Shown here: piece by piece, positions 17,660 through 26,048 of the stretch
Layout: each line of letters begins with the position of its first letter
Position numbering within the stretch: position 1 is the stretch's first letter
NCBI GenBank assembly: GCA_002840685.1
Contig: PHBU01000016.1
Location: 53,587-117,586, forward strand
Direction: 5' to 3'
Source: Chloroflexi bacterium HGW-Chloroflexi-6
GTDB taxonomy: Bacteria; Chloroflexota; Anaerolineae; Anaerolineales; Villigracilaceae
DNA length: 64,000 nucleotides
Program-made: the position numbers and the translations under genes
The notes under the pieces: model-generated
Databases searched by the model: none
Told to the model about the DNA's origin: nothing
The model's input: only the letters and a program-made list of their open reading frames with translations

Positions 17660-18565
17660 ATGAAAGTGATGATCGCAGGCGGTAGTGGGCTGATTGGCTC
17701 AGCCTTGACCCATTCCTTGCTCGAAGACGGACATGAAGTTTGGCTGCTTTCTCGCAACCCTAAAAAGGTGCGTGTTCCACAGGGGGCGCATGCCTTGGAA
17801 TGGGATGGCCGGACCGTTTATCATCACTGGCTGGGGATTTTCAGCCAGATGGATGCCATCGTTAACCTGGCTGGCTCGACGATCGGCCAGTGGCCGTGGT
17901 CGGATGTGCGCAAGAAAGCAATTGTTCAGAGTCGGGTGGATGCGGGCCGGGTGCTGTCCCAGGCCTTTGAAAAAGCATCACCCCGGCCGCCGGTTCTTCT
18001 CCAGGCTTCGGGCGTTGGCTATTATGGCCCGCGAGGTGATGAAACCATCCACGAAGAAATGCCGGCAGGCGACGATTTTCTCTCCACCGTGGCGATCAAC
18101 TGGGAGAGTTCGACAAAAATTGTCGATACGATGGGAGTGCGGCGGGTGATCCTGCGCACCGGGTTGGTGCTGGCGCGCGATGGCGGCGTGCTGCCGCTGA
18201 TGGCCCTGCCGGTGCGCTTGTTTGCCGGCGGCCCGATCGGGTCGGGGAAGCAGGGTATTTCGTGGATCCATATTCGCGACCAGGTGCGGGCCATTCGTTT
18301 TTTGATGGAAAACAACAAGGCGCGCGGGGTTTTTAATGTGTGCGCGCCAAACCCAACCTCCAATGCTAATTTTATGCGCGCGCTGGCGCGTGCGCTCCAC
18401 CGCCCCTATTGGTTCCCAGCCCCTGGTTTTGCCATGAGTCTTTTGCTGGGCGAAATGAGCGATTTGTTGTTGACCGGCCAGTTCGTGATCCCGCAGCGGC
18501 TTGTCAATCTAGGCTTTGCTTTTGATTTTGAGAGCGCTTATGATGCCTTTCAAGACTTGTATTAA
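17660..18565 (+). CDS. TIGR01777-family NAD-dependent epimerase-like protein
   Basis: A 301-residue extended SDR protein. The N-terminal Rossmann motif is AGGSGLIGSAL (residues 6-16), followed by NLAGSTIG and ASGVGYYGPRGDE, and the C-terminal DUF1731-type segment seen in the YfcH/SDR39U1 group. The reaction is unknown; members bind NAD(P). A good ribosome site (GGGAGG) lies 8 nt before the ATG, and a TATAAT at 17600-17605 may be its promoter. Confidence 0.9.
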   Translation: MKVMIAGGSGLIGSALTHSLLEDGHEVWLLSRNPKKVRVPQGAHALEWDGRTVYHHWLGIFSQMDAIVNLAGSTIGQWPWSDVRKKAIVQSRVDAGRVLSQAFEKASPRPPVLLQASGVGYYGPRGDETIHEEMPAGDDFLSTVAINWESSTKIVDTMGVRRVILRTGLVLARDGGVLPLMALPVRLFAGGPIGSGKQGISWIHIRDQVRAIRFLMENNKARGVFNVCAPNPTSNANFMRALARALHRPYWFPAPGFAMSLLLGEMSDLLLTGQFVIPQRLVNLGFAFDFESAYDAFQDLY

Positions 18566-18634
18566 TCCTTGCTGCCATATATACTAACTTAATCAGATTG
18601 CCCTTTTTTATTTGTGCGGGATAAGGATCGAGAC

Positions 18635-19996
18635 ATGCAGGTTGGAAATGTTCAAAAACTGATTTCGATATTCGAGCAGTCTTTCAAGCGCCTGAATGTG
18701 CAAGTTTCGCTGGAAAGATTGGAAGTGCTGGCTGTCACCATCCATCGCGGGATGACGGCCCAGGCGCGCCATTTTCATACCCTGGAGCATGTTTTTGCAT
18801 TTGTCGATTCGAACGATCCGATCAGCACCCTGGCTTCGCTTTATCACGATATTGTTTATTACCAGGTCGATATGGGGTTTGCCCCGCATATCTGGGAATT
18901 GATTTCACCTTATATTTCGCAAATTAATGGTGATTTTTGTGTAAGCGACAAGATCTCCACAGACGACCACCTGACGCTGCTAACCCTGGAAGTTTTCTCC
19001 CTGCGCCCTGGCCAACAACTTATCTCGATGGCGGTTTTGAATGAATTTTTGAGCGCCATGGTCATGAACAAGCAACTGGGTGATCTGCTTAGCGAAAAAG
19101 ATATTCTGCGCATGAATCTGTGCATCGAAGCCACGATCCCTTTTCGTGGACGGACGGCCAATGGAGAAAGCTACTTCGAAGTTATGGAGCAGCGCCTGCC
19201 AGAGATTGCCCGCAGGCATGGCGTGGAACTGAGCCAGGAAGAACTGATCGAAACCTTGCGCATTGCAGTGATGTTTGGCAACAAGGATATCGAAAATTTT
19301 GCCGAAACCGACCCCGGACGATTCCTCGACAACACCTGGAAGCTGCTCCCTGAAAGCAATGCCGCCCTGCGCCTGCCCGATGTCTACTCGATCGGAACCT
19401 ATCGCCAGGCTTTGCAGAAAATGGCCAATTTTTTTGCCAGCCTTGACCCCGAAACAGTTTTTAACCAGTACCGCGGTATTCCATCGGACGAAGAATACAA
19501 CCAGATGTTGCGCTATGCCCGCTCCAACATCAGTGTTGCGCGCGAATACCTCAAGTTGAAAATCCTGTCGATGACCATTCTTGAAGCGCTGGCGATTGCC
19601 ACCGGCGGCGACGCCCCGGTGTCGTTGTTCATGGGCGATGTCCCACGCGAGGGTGTCAGCATCAAACGTCTTGAATATTTCCTGCCCGAGTTGGATGACG
19701 CCTCCTGGGTGGATCATTCCTCGGTGATCTACAAACTGCTCGAATCGGGTCGCGCCAATGAAGCCAGTTTTGATATGAAGAACTCTCCGCTCTCGTTGTT
19801 CATCTATAAAAGCATGTCCCCCGAAAGTATTACATATTTTATGGAGAGGGCGCAGCTGATGTTTGATGGTAAGCTGGCGCCCCATGATTTCCTGATGGAA
19901 ATGGACCGGCCGGTTGTGCGCTCGATTGCCAGCGCCACAGCCATGATGGTTTTCACGCGCCGCCAGGCGCTGATGAAATACGCTGATTTGCCCTGA
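18635..19996 (+). CDS. HD-superfamily predicted metal-dependent phosphohydrolase
   Basis: A 453-residue protein. Near the N-terminus HFHTLEHVFAFVD and SLYHDIVYYQVD match the H...HD pattern of the COG4339-like predicted phosphohydrolases; the C-terminal 250 residues are helical and unrecognised. The frame opens at a GTG at 18614, but the ATG at 18635 has AAGGA 8 nt upstream and is preferred. No membrane segment is visible. Longer than typical COG4339 proteins, so the C-terminal half is probably an extra domain. Confidence 0.7.
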   Translation: MQVGNVQKLISIFEQSFKRLNVQVSLERLEVLAVTIHRGMTAQARHFHTLEHVFAFVDSNDPISTLASLYHDIVYYQVDMGFAPHIWELISPYISQINGDFCVSDKISTDDHLTLLTLEVFSLRPGQQLISMAVLNEFLSAMVMNKQLGDLLSEKDILRMNLCIEATIPFRGRTANGESYFEVMEQRLPEIARRHGVELSQEELIETLRIAVMFGNKDIENFAETDPGRFLDNTWKLLPESNAALRLPDVYSIGTYRQALQKMANFFASLDPETVFNQYRGIPSDEEYNQMLRYARSNISVAREYLKLKILSMTILEALAIATGGDAPVSLFMGDVPREGVSIKRLEYFLPELDDASWVDHSSVIYKLLESGRANEASFDMKNSPLSLFIYKSMSPESITYFMERAQLMFDGKLAPHDFLMEMDRPVVRSIASATAMMVFTRRQALMKYADLP

Positions 19997-20009
19997 GTCC
20001 CTTTTGTTG

Positions 20010-20015
20010 TATAAT
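20010..20015 (+). promoter_or_regulatory. Promoter with TATAAT 7 nt before the start codon
   Basis: TTGCCC (19988-19993), a 16-bp spacer and TATAAT (20010-20015) precede the ATG at 20023 by 7 nt, predicting a leaderless transcript. Confidence 0.65.
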
Positions 20016-20022
20016 ACACCCC

Positions 20023-20529
20023 ATGTTTTCAGAAGAACGCATTTACCGGCCAGAACTCTTGCCGCGCCAGGGTGAACGCAATGCCTGGATTTTGGCTTTG
20101 CTTGCCAGCCTTGCCCTGGCTTTATTGCATTCCCAGGGTGTTGTGCCGTTCTTTTCGTGGATTTTTGTGATCGTTCTCGTGCTCTCTGCTGCCAGCATCT
20201 CGCTCGGCAATTGGATGGATCGCCAGACCTCCCTGCGTCTTTCCGCGGACGGGACCGCCTTCGAGAACGGTCTTCGCCACGTCAAACTGGCCTGGACTGA
20301 TATTAACGAAATCCGCATTTTGCCCGCCCGTTGGGGAGAACAGATCCACGTGATCGGCACGCAGGCTCATTTCACCTTTAATACACTCGGCGAGTTGCAG
20401 TTCAAAGGTGAAAACAGAACCAAAGTCGGCTTTGCCCAGGGACGGGAAATTTTGTCTGCCATCCTGAAGGCCAGCGGACTGAGTAACAAACAAAAAAACG
20501 AACAGTACGCTTATTATTCGCGCGCCTAA
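20023..20529 (+). CDS. Small membrane protein with PH-like domain
   Basis: A 168-residue protein with two adjacent transmembrane helices (about residues 22-38 and 42-62) and a soluble C-terminal domain whose strands (SLRLSADGTAFENGLRHV, LAWTDINEIRIL) resemble bacterial PH-like membrane proteins. No function is known. The start has a TATAAT box 7 nt upstream and no ribosome site. A strong terminator follows. Confidence 0.65.
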   Translation: MFSEERIYRPELLPRQGERNAWILALLASLALALLHSQGVVPFFSWIFVIVLVLSAASISLGNWMDRQTSLRLSADGTAFENGLRHVKLAWTDINEIRILPARWGEQIHVIGTQAHFTFNTLGELQFKGENRTKVGFAQGREILSAILKASGLSNKQKNEQYAYYSRA

Positions 20530-20551
20530 AGCCACACGCTGTGAGGACAGG

Positions 20552-20585
20552 ACGCGCCTGCCGCAAAACAGCAGGCGCGTTTTTG
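20552..20585 (+). terminator. Intrinsic terminator
   Basis: ACGCGCCTGC (20552-20561) pairs with GCAGGCGCGT (20571-20580), followed by TTTTT. Confidence 0.9.
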
Positions 20586-20598
20586 ATTGAGGAGTGCA

Positions 20599-20648
20599 GT
20601 CCTGAGCGGGAGGCCTTGAGTGACAACGAAAGGCCGAAGTCGAAGGAC
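20599..20648. repeat. Imperfect palindrome upstream of tyrS
   Basis: GTCCT (20599-20603) and AGGAC (20644-20648) bracket an inner pair GGCCTT/AAGGCC. It resembles small dispersed palindromes ending in GTCGAAGGAC. It lacks T-box riboswitch motifs. Role unknown. Confidence 0.4.
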
Positions 20649-20710
20649 GATTTCGCCAGGATTTGAAATCATTTTATGTTGCCTATGGGCAAAATTATGG
20701 AGGCACCACC

Positions 20711-21922
20711 ATGAACATCAATGAACAAGTCGAAATTCTTATGCAGGGAACTGAATATGGCGATCAAAACCTGACCCGCCAGATGGAAAACGAACTGCGC
20801 GAACGCCTGATCGAGGCCGAAAAACAGGGCCGGCCGCTCAAAGTCTATTGCGGATACGACCCGCGCACTGCTGACCTGCACATTGGTCACACAGTTACCA
20901 TGCGCAAACTGCGCCAGTTCCAGGAACTCGGCCACGAAGTAACCTTTGTGATTGGCACGTATACCTCCCTGATTGGCGACCCCTCCGACAAGGACAAACT
21001 GCGTCCGCTGCTGACCCACGACCAGGTCATGGAAAATGCCAACAGTTACGCCGAACAGGCCTTCCGGGTGCTTGATCGTGAGAAAACCACCATCCGCTAC
21101 AACCATGAGTGGCTTTCGGAGCTTTCTTTTGCTGAACTGATCAAGCTTGGTTCCAACTTCACCATCCAGCAGTTCCTGACCCGCGAGGCCTTCCGCAAAC
21201 GTTGGGATGAAAATGATGGCGTCTACCTGCACGAATTCTTCTATGCCATCATGCAGGGTTACGATGCTTACGCCCTTCGCACCGATGTCCAGGTTGGCGG
21301 CACCGACCAGCTCTTTAATATCATCACGGCTGGCCGCAAAGTCATGACCGCCATGGGCGAAAAACCCAATATCGGCATCATCATGGCCATCCTGCCTGGC
21401 ACCGATGGCGTTGTCAAGATGAGCAAATCGCTTGGCAACCACATTCCGCTCAATTCAAACCCCGAAGACATGTACGGCAAGGTCATGTCTGTGCCCGATG
21501 CCGCCATGCCGCAGTTTGCCAAACTCGTTACCCGCTGGCTGCCCGCCGATGTTCACCAGTTCGAAAACGATCTGAAAAGCGGCGCGCTTCACCCGCGCGA
21601 TGCCAAAATGCGCCTGGCCCATGAGATCACGGCTACCTATTACAGCGAAGCAGAAGCGACTCATGCCCAGGAAGCCTTCGTGCGCCAGTTCCAGCAGGGG
21701 CAGATACCTGACGACATGCCTGAATACAGCCTGCAGCCCGGCCAAACCGTGCTGGACGTGCTGATCGCGGCCGCCATGGTCGCCAGCAAATCTGAAGGGC
21801 GGCGCATGTTCGATCAAAAAGGTGTCCGCCTGGATGGCAATGTTCTCGATAAATCTGATGCGGAATTCCCCCACCCTGGTGTTTTGCAAGTTGGCAAACG
21901 CCGCTTTGTTCGCGTAAAATAG
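20711..21922 (+). CDS. tyrS: Tyrosyl-tRNA synthetase
   Basis: A 403-residue class I aminoacyl-tRNA synthetase that charges tRNA-Tyr. The HIGH-type motif is DLHIGHTVT, the tyrosine pocket region is YLHEFFYAIMQGYDAYALRTDVQVGGTDQ, the KMSKS loop is VVKMSKSLGNHI, and the C-terminus is an S4 RNA-binding domain (SKSEGRRMFDQKGVRLDG). The ATG at 20711 is chosen because GGAGG lies 8-9 nt upstream; the frame also extends 16 codons further. No T-box leader was found. It converges on the aromatic operon and shares its terminator. Confidence 0.96.
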   Translation: MNINEQVEILMQGTEYGDQNLTRQMENELRERLIEAEKQGRPLKVYCGYDPRTADLHIGHTVTMRKLRQFQELGHEVTFVIGTYTSLIGDPSDKDKLRPLLTHDQVMENANSYAEQAFRVLDREKTTIRYNHEWLSELSFAELIKLGSNFTIQQFLTREAFRKRWDENDGVYLHEFFYAIMQGYDAYALRTDVQVGGTDQLFNIITAGRKVMTAMGEKPNIGIIMAILPGTDGVVKMSKSLGNHIPLNSNPEDMYGKVMSVPDAAMPQFAKLVTRWLPADVHQFENDLKSGALHPRDAKMRLAHEITATYYSEAEATHAQEAFVRQFQQGQIPDDMPEYSLQPGQTVLDVLIAAAMVASKSEGRRMFDQKGVRLDGNVLDKSDAEFPHPGVLQVGKRRFVRVK

Positions 21923-21924
21923 AA

Positions 21925-21956
21925 AAATGGCCGGCGCTAAACAGCACCGGCCATTT
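21925..21956. terminator. Bidirectional terminator between tyrS and aroKB
   Basis: AAATGGCCGG (21925-21934) pairs with CCGGCCATTT (21947-21956), with A/T tracts on both sides. It overlaps the 3' end of the aroKB reading frame. Confidence 0.85.
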
Positions 21957-23511
21957 CTTTTACCAGCTCCTGCCAGCCTTCGACATCCACCCCCACCTGC
22001 ACCAGGCCGGGGCGCACCGGCAGCACAAACTTGATTTTCCCGGAGGCTTTTTTCTTATCAACCCCGACCGCCTTGATGATCGATTCGGGATTTATCCCGG
22101 CCGGAACATCCACCGGCAAACCGAGTCCCGTCAAGGTCTCGCGGATCTCGTCCGTTAACCCGGAGCGCGCCACCCCGCGCTTTTCTGCCATTTGTGCGGC
22201 GATCACCATCCCGATGGCAATTGCCTCGCCGTGGAATAATTCGAATCCCGAAGCCAGTTCGATGGCATGGCCGATTGTGTGCCCGAGGTTGAGCGCCGCG
22301 CGGAAGCCTTTCTCATACGGATCAGCTTCGATCACTTCGATTTTGACTGACATCGAGCGCCGTACAACCTCGTCCAACCGGCTTTTGACCTTTTCCCAGC
22401 CTTGACTGCAAATTTCAAATAAACCCTTGTCGGCGATCAGCCCCGCTTTGACAACTTCTCCCAGCCCGGAGCGCAGCTCACGTTCTGGCAGCGTGGAGAG
22501 AGTCTCAGGGTCAGCCAGCACCAGTTGTGGCGGGTGGAAAGCGCCAATCAGGTTCTTGCCCTGCGGCAGGTCGAAACCGGTTTTGCCGCCCAGCGATGAA
22601 TCGGCCATCGCCAAGAGCGTGGTCGGCACACCGACCCAATCTACGCCGCGCAGGTAGCTGGCAGCGGCATAGCCTGCCAGGTCGCCGGTTACGCCGCCGC
22701 CCAGGGCGACAACGGTGCTTTTGCGGTCCATACCCAAGGCCAGGAAGGCTTGCCAGAATCCGGCCACGGTTTCGAGCGTTTTGTTTTGCTCCCCGGCCGG
22801 GAAGATCACCAATTCGGCGCTGTAACCAGCCTCTCGCAGCGATTTCAGCGCCCGTTCGCCATGCAGCGGAGCGACATTCGAGTCGCTGACAACGGCCATT
22901 GGCCCGCCTAAGTTGCGCGCCTTGAGTATTGCGCCAAGGGAATTTAACCCGCCAGGCTGAACGCGCACATCGTAGCCATAACGCCCCATGCCGCGCACGT
23001 GGAACCAGCCCAACTGGCGCTGGATCTGCCTGATCAGCCGGGCCGGGGGTGCGGAAGATGTGTCGATTTGCAGGGGGAAGGATGTGTAGTGTTCGCGGCG
23101 TGTAGTCAGCAAGTTTTGAAGTTTTTGGGCAGGGTCGCCAGCCACGAGCGGCCTTTCCTCGTTCGATTCGCTCAGTCGCTTTAGCAAAACGTCGAAGGGG
23201 GCGGTCAGCAGCAGAACCCGTCCGTGTGCTTCGGCCAGGGCGCGCGATTCGGGCTTGAGCAGCGCGCCGCCGCCCAGGGCGATGACGGAGTCGGATTTAA
23301 CGATATCCAGGAGCAGGGTCGAGAGCGTCTCATGCTCCAAAAGCCGAAAGGCTGATTCGCCTTTGGAAGCGAAAATGTCGGGGATTTTGAACCCGCTGCG
23401 ATTCTCAATTTCAGAATCGAGATCAATGAAGGACAGGTTGAGGGCGCGGGCCAGTTTTTTGCCGAGGGTGCTTTTGCCAGCGCCGGAGGGGCCGTACAGG
23501 AAGATGTTCAT
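21937..23511 (-). CDS. aroKB: Shikimate kinase / 3-dehydroquinate synthase fusion
   Basis: A 524-residue fusion. Residues 1-165 are shikimate kinase (P-loop GPSGAGKSTLGKKLA, substrate Asp in FIDLDSEIE, GGGALL). Residues 175-524 are 3-dehydroquinate synthase (VVALGGGVTGDLAGYAAASYLRG, PTTLLAMADSSLGGKTG, the metal-site RAALNLGHTIGHAIE and LFHGEAIAIGM). It catalyses DAHP to 3-dehydroquinate and shikimate to shikimate 3-phosphate, two non-consecutive steps. Last gene of the aromatic operon. The intermediate enzyme, dehydroquinate dehydratase, is not in this window. Confidence 0.96.
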   Translation of the reverse strand: MNIFLYGPSGAGKSTLGKKLARALNLSFIDLDSEIENRSGFKIPDIFASKGESAFRLLEHETLSTLLLDIVKSDSVIALGGGALLKPESRALAEAHGRVLLLTAPFDVLLKRLSESNEERPLVAGDPAQKLQNLLTTRREHYTSFPLQIDTSSAPPARLIRQIQRQLGWFHVRGMGRYGYDVRVQPGGLNSLGAILKARNLGGPMAVVSDSNVAPLHGERALKSLREAGYSAELVIFPAGEQNKTLETVAGFWQAFLALGMDRKSTVVALGGGVTGDLAGYAAASYLRGVDWVGVPTTLLAMADSSLGGKTGFDLPQGKNLIGAFHPPQLVLADPETLSTLPERELRSGLGEVVKAGLIADKGLFEICSQGWEKVKSRLDEVVRRSMSVKIEVIEADPYEKGFRAALNLGHTIGHAIELASGFELFHGEAIAIGMVIAAQMAEKRGVARSGLTDEIRETLTGLGLPVDVPAGINPESIIKAVGVDKKKASGKIKFVLPVRPGLVQVGVDVEGWQELVKEMAGAV

Positions 23512-23524
23512 GATTATCTCGTAG

Positions 23525-23575
23525 GGCGGGATGTTATCCCGCCGTTTTGTGGGGTTCGCGGGATAGCATCCCGCG
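23525..23575. repeat. Two GCGGGAT hairpins between aroC and aroKB
   Basis: GGCGGGAT/ATCCCGCC (23525-23543) and CGCGGGAT/ATCCCGCG (23557-23575) form two adjacent palindromes with 3-bp loops. A third copy lies at 53684-53702 upstream of a GNAT gene. REP-like dispersed element filling an operon gap. Confidence 0.75.
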
Positions 23576-23580
23576 CCACA

Positions 23581-24750
23581 TTAAGCCCAAAAGGTATGTT
23601 CGCCGCCGGTAATGTGCAAGTCTGAGAGGCGGGGTTGGCGCAAGGTGGCGAAGCGCGGCAGCATCTCGGCCAGGCTGTCACCGCCCAGTTTCGCGAGCAG
23701 GGCATCGGCCAGGATAAAGGCCGTCATGGCTTCGAGGATCGGTACGGCGCGCGGGACGGGACAGAAATCGGAGCGTTCGTATTTGGTATCCACTTCGAGG
23801 CCGCTGGCGAGATCGACCGAGCGCTGTGGGACAAGTGTGGTGGCGATCGGTTTCATGGCAGCGCGGATGATGAGCGCTTCGCCGTTGGTGACACCGCCTT
23901 CGAGGCCGCCGGAGCGGTCGGTGGGACGGGCCAGGCGCTCGCCGTCGAGGCGGATGGCATCGTGGGCGCGGGTGCCGGGCAGGCGCGCGTTTTCGAAAGC
24001 GTCGCCAAACTCGACACCTTTCATGGCCTGGACGGAGAGAATCGCCGCGCCGAGCCGGGCTTCGAGACGGGTGTCCCATTGGGCAAAGGAGCCCAGGCCG
24101 ACAGGCAGGCCGGTGGCGGTGATCTCTAGAACCCCGCCCAGGGTGTCGCGCTCCTGCATGATTTGACGGATGCGCTCCTGCATTTTCGCGGCTGCGAGCA
24201 AATCCGGACAACGCACGTCGTTGCTTTCGGCCAGGGCCGGGCGTTCGGCGAGCGGGATGGCCGAAAGATCGGCGTCGATCTCGCCGATGCTGCGCACATA
24301 ACCGCCAACGCGGATGCCAAACTGGGCCAGGAAATGTTTGCAAATAGCCCCGGCAGCCACGCGCGAGGTGGTTTCGCGGGCCGAGGCGCGCTCGAGCGAA
24401 GGGCGCAAATCATCGTAGCCGTATTTGACCGCTCCGGTCAGGTCGGCGTGACCGGGGCGCGGAATGGTGAAGGCCGGGATGGGCTTGTCTTTCCATTTGA
24501 CATGGTCGGCGTTGAGCACTTGCAGCGCGATCGGCGCGCCGGTGGTCTGTCCAGCCATCACGCCGGACAGGATTTCGGCGCTGTCTTTCTCGATCTTCAT
24601 CCGCCCGCCCGAGCCGGCCCCCTGTTGGCGGCGGCTCAGTTCGGTATTGATGATTTCTGTGGTCAGCGGCAACCCGGCGGGCATTCCATCGAGGATGGCT
24701 GTCAGGGCCGGGCCGTGTGATTCTCCGGCAGTGAGAAAACGTAAAGGCAT
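23581..24750 (-). CDS. aroC: Chorismate synthase
   Basis: A 389-residue FMN-dependent enzyme that converts EPSP to chorismate. Family signatures are clear: GESHGPALTAILDGMPAGLP at the N-terminus, SGGRMKIEKD, PRPGHADLTGAVKY, the RASARETTSRVAAGA region and SGGLEGGVTNGE. Length is normal. It lies between the aminotransferase (84-bp gap holding a direct repeat) and aroKB (69-bp gap holding REP-like hairpins). Confidence 0.97.
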   Translation of the reverse strand: MPLRFLTAGESHGPALTAILDGMPAGLPLTTEIINTELSRRQQGAGSGGRMKIEKDSAEILSGVMAGQTTGAPIALQVLNADHVKWKDKPIPAFTIPRPGHADLTGAVKYGYDDLRPSLERASARETTSRVAAGAICKHFLAQFGIRVGGYVRSIGEIDADLSAIPLAERPALAESNDVRCPDLLAAAKMQERIRQIMQERDTLGGVLEITATGLPVGLGSFAQWDTRLEARLGAAILSVQAMKGVEFGDAFENARLPGTRAHDAIRLDGERLARPTDRSGGLEGGVTNGEALIIRAAMKPIATTLVPQRSVDLASGLEVDTKYERSDFCPVPRAVPILEAMTAFILADALLAKLGGDSLAEMLPRFATLRQPRLSDLHITGGEHTFWA

Positions 24751-24762
24751 AATGACTCCTGA

Positions 24763-24798
24763 GATTTTGGATTGGCGATTTTTGATTTTGGATTGGCG
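24763..24798. repeat. Tandem 15-bp repeat GATTTTGGATTGGCG
   Basis: Exact copies at 24763-24777 and 24784-24798 (21-bp period) just upstream of aroC. On the minus strand they read as CCAATCCAAAATC, related to CCAATC-type tracts found inside aroA, a GNAT gene and a membrane protein gene. Confidence 0.65.
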
Positions 24799-24834
24799 CT
24801 CGATATTTCTATTCTCGAATATCGATTTAGCGTT

Positions 24835-26001
24835 TTACCAAATATCCAAATCACTCAATCGATTAAGCGCCTCGACCAGCTCTGCATCGGGAGAGCAGAA
24901 GGCCAGGCGGGCGTAACCTTCGGTGCCGAAGACGGTTCCGGGCGTCAGGCTGACGCGGGCATTTTGCAGAACATGGTTGGTGAAATCGACGGCTTTCCAG
25001 TCGCCGGGCAGTTTGAACCAGGCGTAGAGCGAGGCCTGTGGCAGATCGACCTCCAGCCCGAGTTCGCGCAGGTGGCCGATGACCCGGTCACGGCGGTGCT
25101 GGTAGATCTGGTTGCGCGGTCCCAACCAGGACTGGTCCCCGCTCAGGGCGGCGATCGAAGCTTCCAGGATCGGTTTGAACCCGCCCGAATTGACATTGGC
25201 CTCGATTGTGCCGAGCGTCTTGAGCACCTCCGCATTGCCAACTGCAACCGCTGTGCGCCAGCCGGCCATGTTATGCGACTTGGACAGGGTGTTGAATTCG
25301 ATCGCCACATCCAGCGCGCCAGGGATTTCGAGCAGGCTGGCGGCGTAGTAGCCATCGTAGGTGACCTGGGTGTAGGCCGCGTCCGAAACCAGTAAAATGT
25401 CGTGGCGCCGGGCAAACTCGATGGCAGATGCAAAAAAATCGCGCGAAGCGACCGCCGAAGTCGGGTTGTTGGGGAAGTTCAGCCACAACAGCCGGGCGCG
25501 GGATAAAACGTCCGCAGGGATGGCCGCCAGGTCAGGCAGGAATCCCGTTTCGCGGCTGGACGGCACGATAAATGGCTCGGCCCCGGCAAAGCGCGCCCCG
25601 CGCACATAGCTCATGTAGGCCGGTTCAGGGATCAGCGCCACGTCACCCGGCTCCAAAAGCGCCTGCGAAAGGTGGAAAATGCCCTCCTTCGAGCCGAGCA
25701 GCGGCAAAACCTGGGCGGTTGGGTCGAGCGTCACGTTGTGCAGGCGCTGGTAAAGCCCGGCCCAGGCCTCGCGCAGGGCAGGCGTGCCCTTGATCGGCTG
25801 GTAACCGTGGCTGTCAGGCCGGGCCGCGGCGCGCGTCAGGGCTTCGATGATATGCGGCGCGGGCGGCAGGTCGGGCGAGCCAATGTCGAGGCGGATGATC
25901 GGCAGCGGGTTGCCATCGGCGCGCAAAGCGTTGATGCGCACATCAACAGCGGCGAAGAAGTGGTCAGAGATGGTGGTGGTGCGGGTGGCGAAGGTTTTCA
26001 T
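24835..26001 (-). CDS. Class I/II PLP-dependent aminotransferase
   Basis: A 388-residue fold-type I aminotransferase. It shows the N-terminal LDIGSPDLPP, HGYQPIKGTPALREA, the NFPNNPTSAVA cofactor loop, SDAAYTQVTYDG, the Schiff-base lysine in NTLSKSHNMAGWR and the C-terminal ARLAFC near the substrate carboxylate Arg. It resembles LL-diaminopimelate and aromatic aminotransferases. Its place in the aromatic operon, with chorismate mutase, suggests prephenate, phenylpyruvate or 4-hydroxyphenylpyruvate as substrate; this is inference. Confidence 0.85.
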   Translation of the reverse strand: MKTFATRTTTISDHFFAAVDVRINALRADGNPLPIIRLDIGSPDLPPAPHIIEALTRAAARPDSHGYQPIKGTPALREAWAGLYQRLHNVTLDPTAQVLPLLGSKEGIFHLSQALLEPGDVALIPEPAYMSYVRGARFAGAEPFIVPSSRETGFLPDLAAIPADVLSRARLLWLNFPNNPTSAVASRDFFASAIEFARRHDILLVSDAAYTQVTYDGYYAASLLEIPGALDVAIEFNTLSKSHNMAGWRTAVAVGNAEVLKTLGTIEANVNSGGFKPILEASIAALSGDQSWLGPRNQIYQHRRDRVIGHLRELGLEVDLPQASLYAWFKLPGDWKAVDFTNHVLQNARVSLTPGTVFGTEGYARLAFCSPDAELVEALNRLSDLDIW

Positions 26002-26002
26002 G

Positions 26003-26045
26003 GATTGTCCATTGGAACGCGGATTGCACGGATTGTGCGGATTTT
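26003..26045. repeat. CGGATT-rich short repeat in the aroE-aminotransferase gap
   Basis: The 47-bp gap holds GCGGATTGCACGGATTGTG followed by CGGATTTTTC, that is, CGGATT three times at a spacing of about 10 bp. It looks like a small dispersed repeat. No promoter is seen. Confidence 0.4.
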
Positions 26046-26048
26046 TCT

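Noticed and set aside
20530..20710. T-box riboswitch upstream of tyrS
   Set aside because: No specifier stem, no conserved T-box sequence and no antiterminator fold; only a terminator of the previous gene and a palindromic repeat are present.
23612..24720. Long plus-strand open frames opposite aroC
   Set aside because: They are out-of-frame reflections of chorismate synthase with Arg/Ala/Pro/Ser-rich composition and no family match.
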